From the NCBI RefSeq assembly GCF_014649995.1, contig NZ_BMUC01000020.1:18170-82169 (forward strand): a stretch of DNA of 64,000 nt. The letters run 5' to 3'. Below, piece by piece: positions 44,650-53,399 of this stretch (position 1 is the first letter of the stretch; each line of letters starts with the position of its first letter). The position numbers were made by a program, and so were the translations under genes. Origin of the DNA: Streptomyces griseoflavus (GTDB taxonomy: Bacteria > Actinomycetota > Actinomycetes > Streptomycetales > Streptomycetaceae). The notes below the pieces were generated by a model, which saw only the letters and a program-made list of their open reading frames with translations, did not search any database and was not told the origin of the DNA.

Positions 44650-44881
44650 CACTCCCCCTGCCCCGATGCGTGCCGCGTGGTTCCCGGACGATGCCAAAGC
44701 CATTGACGGCGTCTTGCTGGAGGCGGAGACGGACGTGGGCGTAGACCGAGGCGGTGACGCCGATGTGGGCGTGGCCGAGGAGCAGCCCATCCCGCTGCCG
44801 AGCGGCCAGGCGGGAGCGGGGCGGATGCTGTGATGGAAGGAAGAGGCGTGGTTGAGGCCGGTGCGGGGTTGCTGGAAGCAC
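44650..44881 (-). pseudogene. C-terminal remnant of a tyrosine recombinase
   Basis: The minus frame reads GLLLGHAHIGVTASVYAHVR, the last conserved box of phage-type integrases (LGHxxIxxTxxxYxHV, with His and the nucleophilic Tyr). Only this segment and a short tail are left; the upstream Arg boxes are missing or shifted to another frame. It lies just outside the IS21 element and may mark a former integrated plasmid or phage. Confidence 0.65.
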
Positions 44882-44957
44882 ACGTGGCGGGTGATCTGTC
44901 GGCGCACCCGCTGTCGTGGCTGACTTTCTGTGGCTGAGCTTGAAGGAGCGACGGGGA

Positions 44958-46298
44958 TCAGGTGACCAGCGACGGTGGTGCGATCGTCCGTGCTCGGTCG
45001 TACAGGTCGAGCGCCGTTGCGTTCTTCAGATGAGGGCGCAAGAGACCGAACATCGCCTTCACGCGCTCGTCGGCGCGGCCGGACTGCACCTTGGGGTAGT
45101 CGTCGAGGGCCTGGTGCCAGGTGACGCAGGCCGCTTCCAGGTGGCCGAGTTCCAGCTGCCTCTCGGCCAGCAGTCCGCGACGGTGTACTCGTGTGCGCTG
45201 GTACGCGCTGGGGCGGAGCCGGTCTGCTTGTTGCATTGCTTCGACGGCTCCGGCCTTGTCACCGAGTTCGTAACGCACCTGGCTTACGTGGTAGTTGAGC
45301 GAAGAGGGGTCGTACGAGCCGAACGCCTTGCCGCGTGACTCGGCACGGTCCATGGCCGCCTCGGCCTCCCGGATGTAGCGCAGCGCGCCCGCACGGTCGC
45401 CGGTCTGTGCGGCGGCGTGTGCCTGCTGGCCGACGAGGAAGGCCAGCATCCGAGGGCCGGCTTTCGGGGAAGCCGCGGCAGCGGCATCGGCCAACTCCAT
45501 AGCCTTCGCCCCGTGGCGGAGGTCGACCGCCTGGACACTCATGCCCCGCAGGGTGGTGCAGTACGTCAGGTGGTCCTCGGCAGCGCCTGCCAGCTCCAGG
45601 GCCTTGACGTAGTAGCGCTGCGCGAGACCGTGCAGACCTTCGTCCACGGCCATGTAGCCGGTCAAGTAGAGCAGGTCCGAGGCGGCGGACAGGATCGCCT
45701 TGCGTACATCCTCAGGCGCGTCAGCGCGCAGGTACGAGGCCACAGTGTTGACCATGAACGAGGCCGCCATAGGGCGTGCGTGACGGCCGCCGAACTCATC
45801 GTCCAGCTCCGAGACACGCTCGGTCATGGCAACGACCATGTCCACTTCGTTCATGCCGATGCGACTCGTGCGGCCGGACCGAATGGCATCGGCACGCCCA
45901 ACCACATCAGGCCAGCCGGGAATGGTGACGGCCACGGAGAACAGGCCGGCACCCAGGACACTGCGGCGGGACGGGTCCATATCCAGCCTCCCCAGGTCGA
46001 TCACCCCCTCCACGGTATCCGCAGCCGCGGAGGAGCGATCGCGTGGAACCGGCAGCCCGGCCTCGGCATGGGTGACGGGTCGGCCAAGGCGGCGGGAGAG
46101 AGCTTCGAGGATGCATCCGCGCACCGCGCCGCGAGGGACGGTGCCCCCGAGCCAGTGACTCACCGCCGACTCGTCATAGCGCAGGGGGATTCCGGTCTCG
46201 GTACCGACGCGGTTCACCGCCCGCGCGAACTGGCGGTGAGTCCAGCGGCTCTCGGTGAGCAGGCGCCCGAGCGCCCCGTTCGGTTCACGCTTGGCCAT
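44958..46298 (-). CDS. XRE-like regulator with TPR domain (446 aa)
   Basis: A typical large Streptomyces regulator. Residues 1-75 form an HTH (GRLLTESRWTHRQFARAVNR, YDESAVSHWLGGTVPRG). A linker carries DPSRRSVLGAGLFS, and residues 145-440 form TPR-like helices (HGLAQRYYVKALELAGAAED, PSSLNYHVSQVRYELGDKAG). Proteins of this kind sense small peptides or metabolites with the TPR part. It is divergent from the small genes at 46448, with 149 bases in between, so it probably controls the putative RiPP operon. Confidence 0.8.
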   Translation of the reverse strand: MAKREPNGALGRLLTESRWTHRQFARAVNRVGTETGIPLRYDESAVSHWLGGTVPRGAVRGCILEALSRRLGRPVTHAEAGLPVPRDRSSAAADTVEGVIDLGRLDMDPSRRSVLGAGLFSVAVTIPGWPDVVGRADAIRSGRTSRIGMNEVDMVVAMTERVSELDDEFGGRHARPMAASFMVNTVASYLRADAPEDVRKAILSAASDLLYLTGYMAVDEGLHGLAQRYYVKALELAGAAEDHLTYCTTLRGMSVQAVDLRHGAKAMELADAAAAASPKAGPRMLAFLVGQQAHAAAQTGDRAGALRYIREAEAAMDRAESRGKAFGSYDPSSLNYHVSQVRYELGDKAGAVEAMQQADRLRPSAYQRTRVHRRGLLAERQLELGHLEAACVTWHQALDDYPKVQSGRADERVKAMFGLLRPHLKNATALDLYDRARTIAPPSLVT

Positions 46299-46447
46299 GC
46301 CCTCAACTCCCCGTGACCTTGCGAACTTTCAAGGCTTTCAAGTCCTGGCGCTGCGGCAACCGTACCGCTGAGCGTGGTCGTGCGGTTGCGTAGAGGCAGC
46401 AGGCAACGGCGAGTCCTCGCCGCAGCCGTCGTCGGAAGGGCTGAGGG

Positions 46448-46675
46448 ATGAGAAGCGAAGCACGGGCCCGTCTGGCCCGGATGACCGAGGAGCGGGGCAT
46501 GGACGGGGTGTTGAGGATCGACACCTACGAGGGCGCGGACCTGCCGCCGGGTTCGAACCGGTTCTCGCCGTGTCTCTGCCCGCGGCACGGGAGTGCCACG
46601 CCCGAGTACGGCGCGGAGAAGCTTAGCGTCGCAGTACGCGAGGCCAACCAGCGCAGCCGCGGAGAGCGGCTGTGA
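46448..46675 (+). CDS. Small Cys-containing protein (75 aa)
   Basis: ATG 46448 follows AAGGGCTGAGGG. The 75-residue product contains LARMTEERGMDGVLRIDTYE and NRFSPCLCPRHGSATPEYG, with a C-x-C-x2-H group that might bind metal. No known domain. It overlaps by four bases (GTGA) the next small gene, so it belongs to the same unit as the peptide and enzyme genes downstream, or forms a short operon before them. Confidence 0.6.
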   Translation: MRSEARARLARMTEERGMDGVLRIDTYEGADLPPGSNRFSPCLCPRHGSATPEYGAEKLSVAVREANQRSRGERL

Positions 46676-46785
46676 ACCGGTTAGCCGCAGCCGTCGGCCG
46701 CTACGCCGGACCACTTCTGATCATCACCATCTCGGGATCGGTCGGCTTCGTTCTGGGCGTCGCCGCCGCATCCACACCCGCCTGA
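46672..46785 (+). CDS. Single-span membrane peptide (37 aa)
   Basis: This short gene opens at a GTG overlapping the preceding stop (GTGA). It encodes 37 residues with one hydrophobic helix (PLLIITISGSVGFVLGVAAA) after an N-terminal basic part. Translational coupling and position between the 75-residue gene and the precursor-like peptide support it being real. It could be a membrane anchor, immunity peptide or export helper. Confidence 0.5.
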   Translation: MNRLAAAVGRYAGPLLIITISGSVGFVLGVAAASTPA

Positions 46786-46955
46786 CTCCTCCCCGTTACG
46801 CATCCAGGCTCCCCACCTGTGATGAGGGAGGGCCCGCCGTCGGAAGCGGTGGGCACCGCGTCCGGCTGCCTTCTTCGCAAGGGTCGGGCAGCCGGACGGG
46901 TCCAACTCCGCAGCATCCGCCGCGGAGTCCACTGAAAACCGTAAGGGAGAAAACG

Positions 46956-47075
46956 ATGAACGTGGACGAGCTGTTCACCGGCGACCTGATCACCGGCGTC
47001 CCGGCCGTCGAAGCCGCGCTGCTCGACAAGATGCCGGGCGGCGGCGACAACAACGGCGACCACTGCAGCAAGTGA
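46956..47075 (+). CDS. Putative RiPP precursor peptide (39 aa)
   Basis: ATG 46956 follows AAGGGAGAAAACG. The peptide has an acidic, helical leader (MNVDELFTGDLITGVPAVEA, then ALLDKMP) and a strikingly different tail GGGDNNGDHCSK. If the core starts at the first Gly of GGG, Asp at core position 8 could accept a Gly1 amide to give an eight-residue macrolactam, as in lasso peptides. No Thr is at the -2 leader position, so a classical lasso leader is not seen. The next gene, 73 bases downstream, encodes an ATP-dependent amide-forming enzyme. Assignment as a modified peptide is inference. Confidence 0.65.
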   Translation: MNVDELFTGDLITGVPAVEAALLDKMPGGGDNNGDHCSK

Positions 47076-47148
47076 TCCAGGGCTGACGCCAGGCGGGGCG
47101 GGGCCGTACGCGGCCCCGCCCCGCCGCACGACATCGGAAAGGGACGAC

Positions 47149-48621
47149 ATGCTGTCGATGCGTCTGCGCCTGGATGATCTCCAGGAGCCCAAGTGGAGAT
47201 CGCAGGGCGGCCGTTGGATCAACGGCGAGAGCTGGATCGAGCCCGCGAACGTGTCCACTCTGGTCATGGAGGTCAACGACGACCAAGCGCCGCGCGTACG
47301 GGTCCGGGTGAAGGAGTGCAAGCGGGACGAGGCCGACTTCGTCGAACTCACCATGGAGCCGGGACAAGCCCGTCTGTCGGCGGGTGTCTTCGGCACTGCC
47401 CCGCTCTATCTGACAGAGAAGGCCGAGGAACTGCACGCCTCGTGGGACCTGACACTACTGCGACCGTATCTGCAGGCCGATCGCCTGGTGCCGCGCGTTG
47501 TCGCCCGAACGCTGACGAGGCAGCACCGCTACACGTCCGAGACGCTCTTCGAAGGCGTCTACCGCCTCACCGAACGGGCAGCGGCCACGTTTACCCCTTC
47601 GGGACTCAGCATCCACTACCCCGACCCCGCCGAACACGTACTTGAGCCACGTACGCTGCGTCCAGGCGTTGCTCCACTCGCCGCTCTGGACGAGTTGCTG
47701 ACCGACGTGATCCGCCAGGCGCCGACGGCAACCGGATGCGTGGGCGTCGAGCTGTCCGGCGGCGCGGACTCCGGGAACGTCGCCCTGGCCATCAAGGGGG
47801 CCCGCTTCCCCGAGGTGTACAGCTTTGGCCTGCTGGTGGGAGGAAGCACCGGAAGGCAACAGAGCGAGCGGCGTCGGGCCCTTGTGGAGCACTGCGGCTT
47901 CTGGGACACGGCCACCCCCGCCATGCGGCACCCACCCTTCTGCGCTGGAGGCGTGCGCGATCTGTGCAAGCCGCACGATCCGGCGGGAGCCTTCTATCAG
48001 GAGGCCTTCGACGTCGTTCGCGGGCAGGCAGCCGCCCGGCGGTGCGAAATCATGTTCACAGGCAGCGGCGGTGACGAGATCAACGCCCACCACTCCAGGA
48101 CGCGGGCCGAACTGCCGATGCCCGAACCCGTACCGTGGCTCGGAGTCAAGGCAGCCCGAGCGCTCACCGAGGTGAACGAGCACCTGGCGCCTATCCCGGT
48201 ACTGCCCGTACCGACCCTGATGGCGTTCGGGATGCACAACCCTGGATTCCTCCGGGCCGGAATCTGGCCGGTGAGCCCGCTCGTGCACCCGCGGATCGTG
48301 CGGTTCATGGAGCAGCTGCCGCGCGAGCACAAGCGCGGCAAGGCGCTGTTCCGCGAGCGGATCAGACGGGCCGGGCTGCCCGAGTGGGTAGCCGCGCCGG
48401 CCGAACCGGAGAACTTCCTGGCCGCCCTGGAGAAGGGCCTGCGGTCCTACGGTCTGCCCGTACTGGACGACATGCTGGAGGAGTCCATCCTGGTGGATCT
48501 CGGCTACGTTGACGGCAAGGCGCTCGCCGAGGCACGGAGGGATGCCGAAGCTGCCCCGGTCGTTCCTGATCTGCTATGCGACGTGCTCGCCCTGGAGATC
48601 GGACTGCGAAGCCTCATGTGA
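47149..48621 (+). CDS. Asparagine-synthetase-like amide-bond-forming enzyme (490 aa)
   Basis: The C-terminal half has the PP-loop SGGADS (residues 203-208) in VGVELSGGADSGNVALAIKG, and a second ATP-site motif MFTGSGGDEI (G305-E310), both typical of asparagine synthetase B. The N-terminal half (1-165) resembles the class II glutamine amidotransferase fold but starts MLSMRLRLDD without the catalytic Cys2, as in lasso-peptide cyclases and beta-lactam synthetase, which adenylate a carboxylate and form an internal amide. Length fits that group. Flanked by a precursor-like peptide and, with a four-base overlap, a methyltransferase. I expect it to cyclise or amidate the peptide at 46956. No B-type leader peptidase gene is seen nearby. 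Confidence 0.8.
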   Translation: MLSMRLRLDDLQEPKWRSQGGRWINGESWIEPANVSTLVMEVNDDQAPRVRVRVKECKRDEADFVELTMEPGQARLSAGVFGTAPLYLTEKAEELHASWDLTLLRPYLQADRLVPRVVARTLTRQHRYTSETLFEGVYRLTERAAATFTPSGLSIHYPDPAEHVLEPRTLRPGVAPLAALDELLTDVIRQAPTATGCVGVELSGGADSGNVALAIKGARFPEVYSFGLLVGGSTGRQQSERRRALVEHCGFWDTATPAMRHPPFCAGGVRDLCKPHDPAGAFYQEAFDVVRGQAAARRCEIMFTGSGGDEINAHHSRTRAELPMPEPVPWLGVKAARALTEVNEHLAPIPVLPVPTLMAFGMHNPGFLRAGIWPVSPLVHPRIVRFMEQLPREHKRGKALFRERIRRAGLPEWVAAPAEPENFLAALEKGLRSYGLPVLDDMLEESILVDLGYVDGKALAEARRDAEAAPVVPDLLCDVLALEIGLRSLM

Positions 48622-49364
48622 CCAGCCCCGACACGGAAGCCGAGCACGTGGAAGCCACCAACATCCTGTACCGCGATCCTGCACTCTACGACGTGGTCCA
48701 GTCCGACAGTACGAGCGCCGGAATGTGCCAGACCCTGATCGAACTGCACCGCCCGGACGCCCGGACCCTGATCGACTTCGGATGTGGCACCGGCCGGGAC
48801 CTGGAAATCCTGGCCAAGCACTTCGAGTGCATCGGCGTGGACCTGCAGCCCGGCATGGTCGACCACGCCCACCAGGCCCGGCCGGAACTGGACATCCGTA
48901 CCGGCGACATGCGCACCGTACGACTAGGCCAGCGCATGGACGTCGTGACCTGCATGGGCAACAGCCTCGCCTACGTGCACGACAACAACGAGATCGACCA
49001 GGTCTTCGCCACCTTCGTGGCCCACGCCCAGCCCGGCACACTGCTCGTGCTGTGCTCCCCAATCGCCCCGATCACCCGGACCGAGCCGACCACCGCCACG
49101 GTGGACACCCCGAGGGGACGCGCTACCGTCACCATCCGGCACGAGTGGGACCTGCGGACCCAGATCAACACCATGCACCGGCACTGGGCGCTCCCCTCAG
49201 GTGCCGAGGCCCGAGACGAGATCCGCAGACGTGTGTTGTTCCCCCGCGAGCTGGAGCGCTACGTGGAGGGCGCCGGCTTCAAGGTCCTGGACATGCTCGA
49301 CGGCACAGGGGAAGGGCTCACCGGCTCAACCGCATACACCGTGGCCCGATACACCCGGCAGTGA
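48618..49364 (+). CDS. Class I SAM-dependent methyltransferase (248 aa)
   Basis: GTG 48618 overlaps the stop of the asparagine-synthetase-like gene (GTGA). The protein has SAM-binding motif I IDFGCGTGRDLEILAKHF, motif II VDLQPGMVDHAHQ, MRTVRLGQRMDVVTCMGNSL and a C-terminal part with FPRELERYVEGAGFKVLDML. Such enzymes methylate carboxyl, hydroxyl or amino groups of small molecules. Coupling to the preceding gene indicates that it acts on the same substrate, likely the small peptide or its product. Confidence 0.85.
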   Translation: MTSPDTEAEHVEATNILYRDPALYDVVQSDSTSAGMCQTLIELHRPDARTLIDFGCGTGRDLEILAKHFECIGVDLQPGMVDHAHQARPELDIRTGDMRTVRLGQRMDVVTCMGNSLAYVHDNNEIDQVFATFVAHAQPGTLLVLCSPIAPITRTEPTTATVDTPRGRATVTIRHEWDLRTQINTMHRHWALPSGAEARDEIRRRVLFPRELERYVEGAGFKVLDMLDGTGEGLTGSTAYTVARYTRQ

Positions 49365-49520
49365 CCGGCGGAGCGGGAAGTCGCGCCAGCGCCAGCCACC
49401 TGACCCCTGACGGCAGTAGCGACGGCAACAGCCACGGATTTCCACGCACAACCACGGACGCCAGCGGAACGCAAAACCCGCGCTGACCAGCGAAGAAGCA
49501 GGTAGAGCGGTGCTGCGTAG

Positions 49521-49865
49521 CACACGTACTATGTGCTGGCGGTCGACACGCCGGTACTCGTTCACAATGCCGGCGGCGATCCGGTAGCGCCAAAAATCAT
49601 CCAGCGTGGACTGCAGCAGATACAGGACGGAACGCTGCAGCAGCGTAGAAATCCTGACGGCAAATTGGACTTCTACAACAACTACGAGAAGAACAAGAGG
49701 AATGCCTGGTGGGTGGGTGCCAAGATCTATGCGCCGGATCCAAATAATAACGACTACCGCATCCTCGAAAAGGATGGCCAGTACAAATGGGTGGGTCCGA
49801 AGGGGAACGTAAAGGGTGCGGGGCATTTCTACGGCAAGCTCATGAACATTCCAGGGTGTAGCTGA
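49521..49865 (+). pseudogene. Displaced polymorphic-toxin tip with HINT remnant
   Basis: The frame resumes in the middle of a HINT domain (HTYYVLAVDTPVLVHN) and continues with a toxin tip: PKIIQRGLQQIQDGTLQQRR, LDFYNNYEKNKRNAWWVGAK and KGAGHFYGKLMNIPGCS. CACACGTACTATGTGCT at 49521 is identical to 40089-40105 of the RHS gene. A TAG stands directly upstream (49518), so it has no start of its own. This is an orphan tip module that can be joined to a full RHS gene by recombination. Its biochemical type is unknown. Confidence 0.72.
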
Positions 49866-49884
49866 GGCGTGAGGGGGAAGCCTT

Positions 49885-50460
49885 GTGGATGCCGAGATTC
49901 TCGCTCAGAAAATGAAGGACTGTGGTCTGAATTTTTTGGGATTCATGCACGGGACGGGAATCCCTCCGTATGTCGCAGGAATGGTCACGTCATGCGGCCC
50001 TGAGGAAGGCCGACGGGATCGGACGGTCGCGTTTGACGACCCTGCTCGGGTTCAGAAGGCGAATGCCGACTGGTTCGAATTGGCAACGGAATCCGGGTTG
50101 CTCACCGCCGATCGTCGGTTCCTGCTCTCCGTCAGCGTTCCGTGCCCCGATGCGGTCGACGATACAGATGTCGAGGGCGTCTGGGCTCTCGTTGAACTGC
50201 TGGACGACTGGGACATAATGGGTGCGGGCTGTGCGGCCGGCGTCACGGGGAGTCGATATGGCTCTCCCGCGTTCGTCATGTCCGCTCTAGACGGATCGGT
50301 CTTCGTGCAAGGCACGGTGTGGCAGTCCAGCATCGGGACTGCCGTGCTGCCCCACCCGCATCGTGTGCAGTCCCTCCGGGATGTTGCCTGTCTGAACGTA
50401 GGGAAGCCGTACCGAACAGCCCTTGAAAACGAGGACACGCTGGCTTGGCTCGCCAGGTAG
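49885..50460 (+). CDS. Probable immunity protein of the displaced tip (191 aa)
   Basis: GTG 49885 follows GAGGGGGAAG, 19 bases after the tip stop. The protein is acidic and soluble, with DAEILAQKMKDCGLNFLGFM, WALVELLDDWDIMGAGCAAG and a C-terminal NEDTLAWLAR. Position directly behind a toxin tip implies immunity. No match to a named immunity family that I know. Confidence 0.65.
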   Translation: MDAEILAQKMKDCGLNFLGFMHGTGIPPYVAGMVTSCGPEEGRRDRTVAFDDPARVQKANADWFELATESGLLTADRRFLLSVSVPCPDAVDDTDVEGVWALVELLDDWDIMGAGCAAGVTGSRYGSPAFVMSALDGSVFVQGTVWQSSIGTAVLPHPHRVQSLRDVACLNVGKPYRTALENEDTLAWLAR

Positions 50461-50480
50461 GACGGGGGCCGAGGTGTTCG

Positions 50481-50513
50481 GGGAAGCTCCGCCTGTATCC
50501 GGCGGGGCTTCCC
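50481..50513 (+). terminator. Hairpin after the immunity gene
   Basis: GGGAAGCTCCGCC (50481-50493) pairs with GGCGGGGCTTCCC (50501-50513), with one G-T pair, 20 bases beyond the stop at 50460. Confidence 0.6.
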
Positions 50514-50570
50514 ACGTGTCTGACGCTGAGGTTGGGTGACAGCGGGCGTTGGTGGTGCTACTTCCTCGTC

Positions 50571-51569
50571 ATGAGATACGTGGATGGTGGCGGCTTGCCC
50601 GCTGTGGGGCGGGCGAAGCGTGAAGCTGTGCGTTTCGAGGCCGCTGAGATGTTCGAGCAGGGGGTGCGGCCGCCGGAGGTGGCCCGCCGGTTACGGGTGT
50701 CGCGGAAGTCGGCCTACGCCTGGTACGCGGCCTGGCGGGACGGTGGCAGATCAGCCCTGGCCTCGAAGGGGCCTGGTGGTTTTCCGTGCCAGCTCAGCGA
50801 TGACCAGACCGAGCGTCTGCAGGCCGAGTTGGAGGCCGGCCCGGCCGCACACGGCTGGTGCGAGGGCCAGCGGTGGACTCTGACAAGGGTCGCAGAGCTG
50901 ATCCATCATCTGTTCGGCTACCGGTACACCCCACGCGGGGTCTCCTACCTGCTGCACCGGCTGGGCTGGTCACCGCAGGTCCCCGCCCACCGGGCTGTCG
51001 AGCGCGACGAGCAGGCCGTAAAACGGTGGCGGACGGAGCAGTGGTCACGGGTAAGAGGATGGCTCAGCTCCTGGGCGCATGGAGCCTTCGAGGACGAGGC
51101 CGGCCAGGACCTGAAGCCCGGCAAGGGGCGAACCTGGTCACCGCGCGGGCGAACGCCGCTGATCAAGGTAACCGGGAAAGGCTCGGCCGGGTCCTGATGG
51201 CTGGGATGATCTGCATCAGACCGGGCCGCGGAACCAGGCTGATCTACCGGACCCAGACATACCGTGGCCGTACCGGCGAGAAGAAGGGCTTCCGGGCCCG
51301 CGAGTTCGCGGACCTGCTGACCTCCGCCCGGCGGCGCCCCGCTGATCGTGGTGTGGGACAACGCCAGCACCCACCACGCCAAGGCATTGCGGGACTTCTG
51401 CGACCGCAACAGTGACTGGCTCACCATCATCAAGCTGCCGCCCTACGCGCCGGACCTCAACCCCGTCGAAGGTGTCTGGGCCCACCTGAAGAAGTCTTTG
51501 GCCGGTATCGCGGCCGCTGTGCCCGGCGGGAGGTGTGGTAAGAGGCCGGGTGGTCGCTCAGTGACGTTG
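50571..51569 (+). pseudogene. Frameshifted IS630-family transposase
   Basis: ATG 50571 starts a two-HTH N-terminal part (MFEQGVRPPEVARRLRVSRK, then ELIHHLFGYRYTPRGVSYLL with HRLGWSPQVP). The DDE part is split over other frames: AFEDEAGQDLKP (first Asp), LIVVWDNASTHHAKALRDFC (second Asp) and KLPPYAPDLNPVEGVWAHLK (Glu). Two shifts, near 51160 and 51335, break it. It has inserted into the zeta toxin gene at about 51620. Confidence 0.8.
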
Positions 51570-51629
51570 TGAGCTCCGGCCGCACTGCAAGCGCTACGCG
51601 CGTAGAGGCATCCCGTTGGTCTATCTGGC

Positions 51630-51796
51630 CAGACCCGGCTCTTGCCCGCGCCGGGCTGGCCGACGAGGACGACGACCGTGGGCGTGTCCTGCGAGGCGCG
51701 GCCCTGCAGCAGGTCGGGCACGATCCGCTCGCGGAAGATTCGCTCGTTCTCCTCCTTCGGCAGGCGGTATCGCTCGACTTCGGCGGAGTCTTTCAC
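51630..51796 (-). pseudogene. 5' fragment of a zeta-type toxin gene cut by IS630
   Basis: GTG 51796 overlaps the antitoxin stop. The protein reads EVERYRLPKEENERIFRERI, then PTVVVLVGQPGAGKSRV, the P-loop of zeta toxins, which phosphorylate UDP-N-acetylglucosamine. Homology ends directly after the Walker A motif, where IS630 sequence begins, so the toxin is inactivated. Confidence 0.75.
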
Positions 51797-52095
51797 GCGA
51801 TTCCCGCCAGAACCTCGCGGGCGAGCTGTGCGTAGCGGGCGCGGGTGGCCGCGATCTGCTCGCGGTCGGTCGAGCGCAGGCCCTCGCGCTCGCGGGCCAG
51901 CCGGGACCGCGCGGCGCGGGCGTCGTCGATGACACCCTGCTCCGGCGCGTCCTTGGCCTTCTCGGCGGCGATGAGCGCGCTGTAGGCGCCTACTGCCCCG
52001 TTGACCGCCTCGATCGCGGCCTCGTAGGCAGCCGTGTCCTCGTTGGACCACTCGTGCGGGTCCAGCTGGCCGGTGATGGAGATGCCGTTCGACAT
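51793..52095 (-). CDS. Antitoxin partner of the zeta toxin (100 aa)
   Basis: ATG 52095 follows GGGGAAGTGC. The product is 100 residues, helical (NEDTAAYEAAIEAVNGAVGA, YSALIAAEKAKDAPEQG, YAQLAREVLAGIA), acidic, and coupled to the zeta fragment by a GTGA overlap, as expected of the antitoxin. It is intact although the toxin is truncated. The frame is open upstream without a stop into the endonuclease VII-like gene, but a good start signal favours separate translation. Confidence 0.65.
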   Translation of the reverse strand: MSNGISITGQLDPHEWSNEDTAAYEAAIEAVNGAVGAYSALIAAEKAKDAPEQGVIDDARAARSRLAREREGLRSTDREQIAATRARYAQLAREVLAGIA

Positions 52096-52917
52096 GCACT
52101 TCCCCTGTCTCTCCGTACTGATCATTGTTTGTAATAAGGCCGGGTGGAGCCCTTCGAAAGGGTCGAACCCGAGCAGCTCGATCTTGCGCTGCCGGGTGGC
52201 TTCCTGGCTGGCTGGGTAGCGCAGGTTCAGCCCGGCCGCCGGGGGTGAGAGCAGGTAGTCGGCCCTGGGACAGTCGGTGAGGTGCGGGCACTCCTCCAAC
52301 ACGCGGTTGCAGAAGGCGCACAAGAGACCACGCACCTGGCCCGTCTGATGGTCATGGTCGACCATCGCCCCGGGATACAGGCCGCACAGGTGACAGTCGG
52401 GACCGAGCTCGGCGACCAACGCGGCGCGCAGACGCCGGACCGAGGCCGTGCGGGCCGGGCGCGGCGGCCACAGGTGAAGCAGCTCATACCTCCCGCCGTG
52501 GCAGCGGTCCGGCCGCTCGACAATGCCGGGATCCACGCCCGGGCCGGTCGGGCGTACCGTCCACTCGACGACGAGGGACCCCCAGGTCACCGCGTCGGGG
52601 TCGTCGAGACGGCCACCCATCCATTCCTCCGGCCCGCGCTCCCGCTCGATCCACCCACAGTGCTGGTGGTGGCTCCAGCCGTCGGCGGTCTCCGTCTCGC
52701 CGCACAACAGCTGGCCCGCCTGTTCGAGATGAAACCGGCCGTCGTCACCGGGCACGGCGAGGGTCTGGCCCGGTGGCCCCGGGGGAGCGGACGGCAGGTG
52801 ACAGGGCTGCTTCTCGGCGTTGCGGACGAGGCCCTCCACGTATGCAAGGCCCTGGTGCGCCCAGCGCCACACCAGCTGTGCGCGTCGGTACGGGGGCAGT
52901 TCGTCCAGGGTGGCCAT
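52096..52917 (-). CDS. Endonuclease VII-like HNH protein
   Basis: From ATG 52917 the protein has a helical start (PPYRRAQLVWRWAHQGLAYV), a middle region with GWSHHQHCGWIERERGPEEW, and the zinc-bound HNH fold of recombination endonuclease VII: CHLCGLYPGAMVDHDHQTGQ, VRGLLCAFCNRVLEECPH and LLSPPAAGLNLRYP. The two C-x2-C pairs and the DHDH-HxTG motif are complete, so nuclease activity is likely. No stop is present before the antitoxin start at 52095; the frame continues through apparent intergenic sequence (about 52096-52150), so either a stop was lost, giving a fusion, or the start is internal. Confidence 0.75.
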
Positions 52918-53399
52918 GAGGGGGATCCTGACGTACGGCACTGACAGTCGGCCCGGGGCGCGCCGAATGGGCACCATGCCGGGTTCCTGTACGTCGACTT
53001 CGCGTGGTGTCCCGAGCCGTCTCATCAGATCTGTCCCGGGGGAGCAGATCTGCACGGAGGGGGCGCCCGATGGGTGCCCCCTCCTTCTCGCGATTCTGGC
53101 GGCCAAGCCCCGTACCGAGGGGGCTGTAAGACGCGGATGCCGAGAGGGGGTCAGCCCTCTAGTCGTTGGCCCGTCTGATGTCTTCAACTCGCATCGCTTG
53201 CTTCGGCGCCCGCTCCCTCTGGTGCGACGTACCTTGCCGCCCCGTGTCGGCCAACCTGCGGGCCCCGGCGGCCTTCCGAGGGGGAGGAGAGAGCGCGGGC
53301 CCGCGTCCTTGTGCGGCTGTACCGCCGTGGTGCACCAGGTGCAGGCGGCTACGGCTGGGGAAGGGTGCGGTGTCGGACAGACGTGTGTAGCGGACGGTG
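52918..53399. other. Non-coding stretch with a hairpin
   Basis: No gene is supported between the endonuclease VII-like start and the RHS fragment. It contains the promoter side of the minus-strand operon and a GC hairpin at 53056-53084. Confidence 0.4.
53056..53084. terminator. Hairpin in the intergenic stretch
   Basis: GGAGGGGGCGCCC (53056-53068) pairs with GGGTGCCCCCTCC (53072-53084), one G-T pair, followed on the plus strand by TTCTCG. Which transcript it ends is unclear. Confidence 0.45.
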
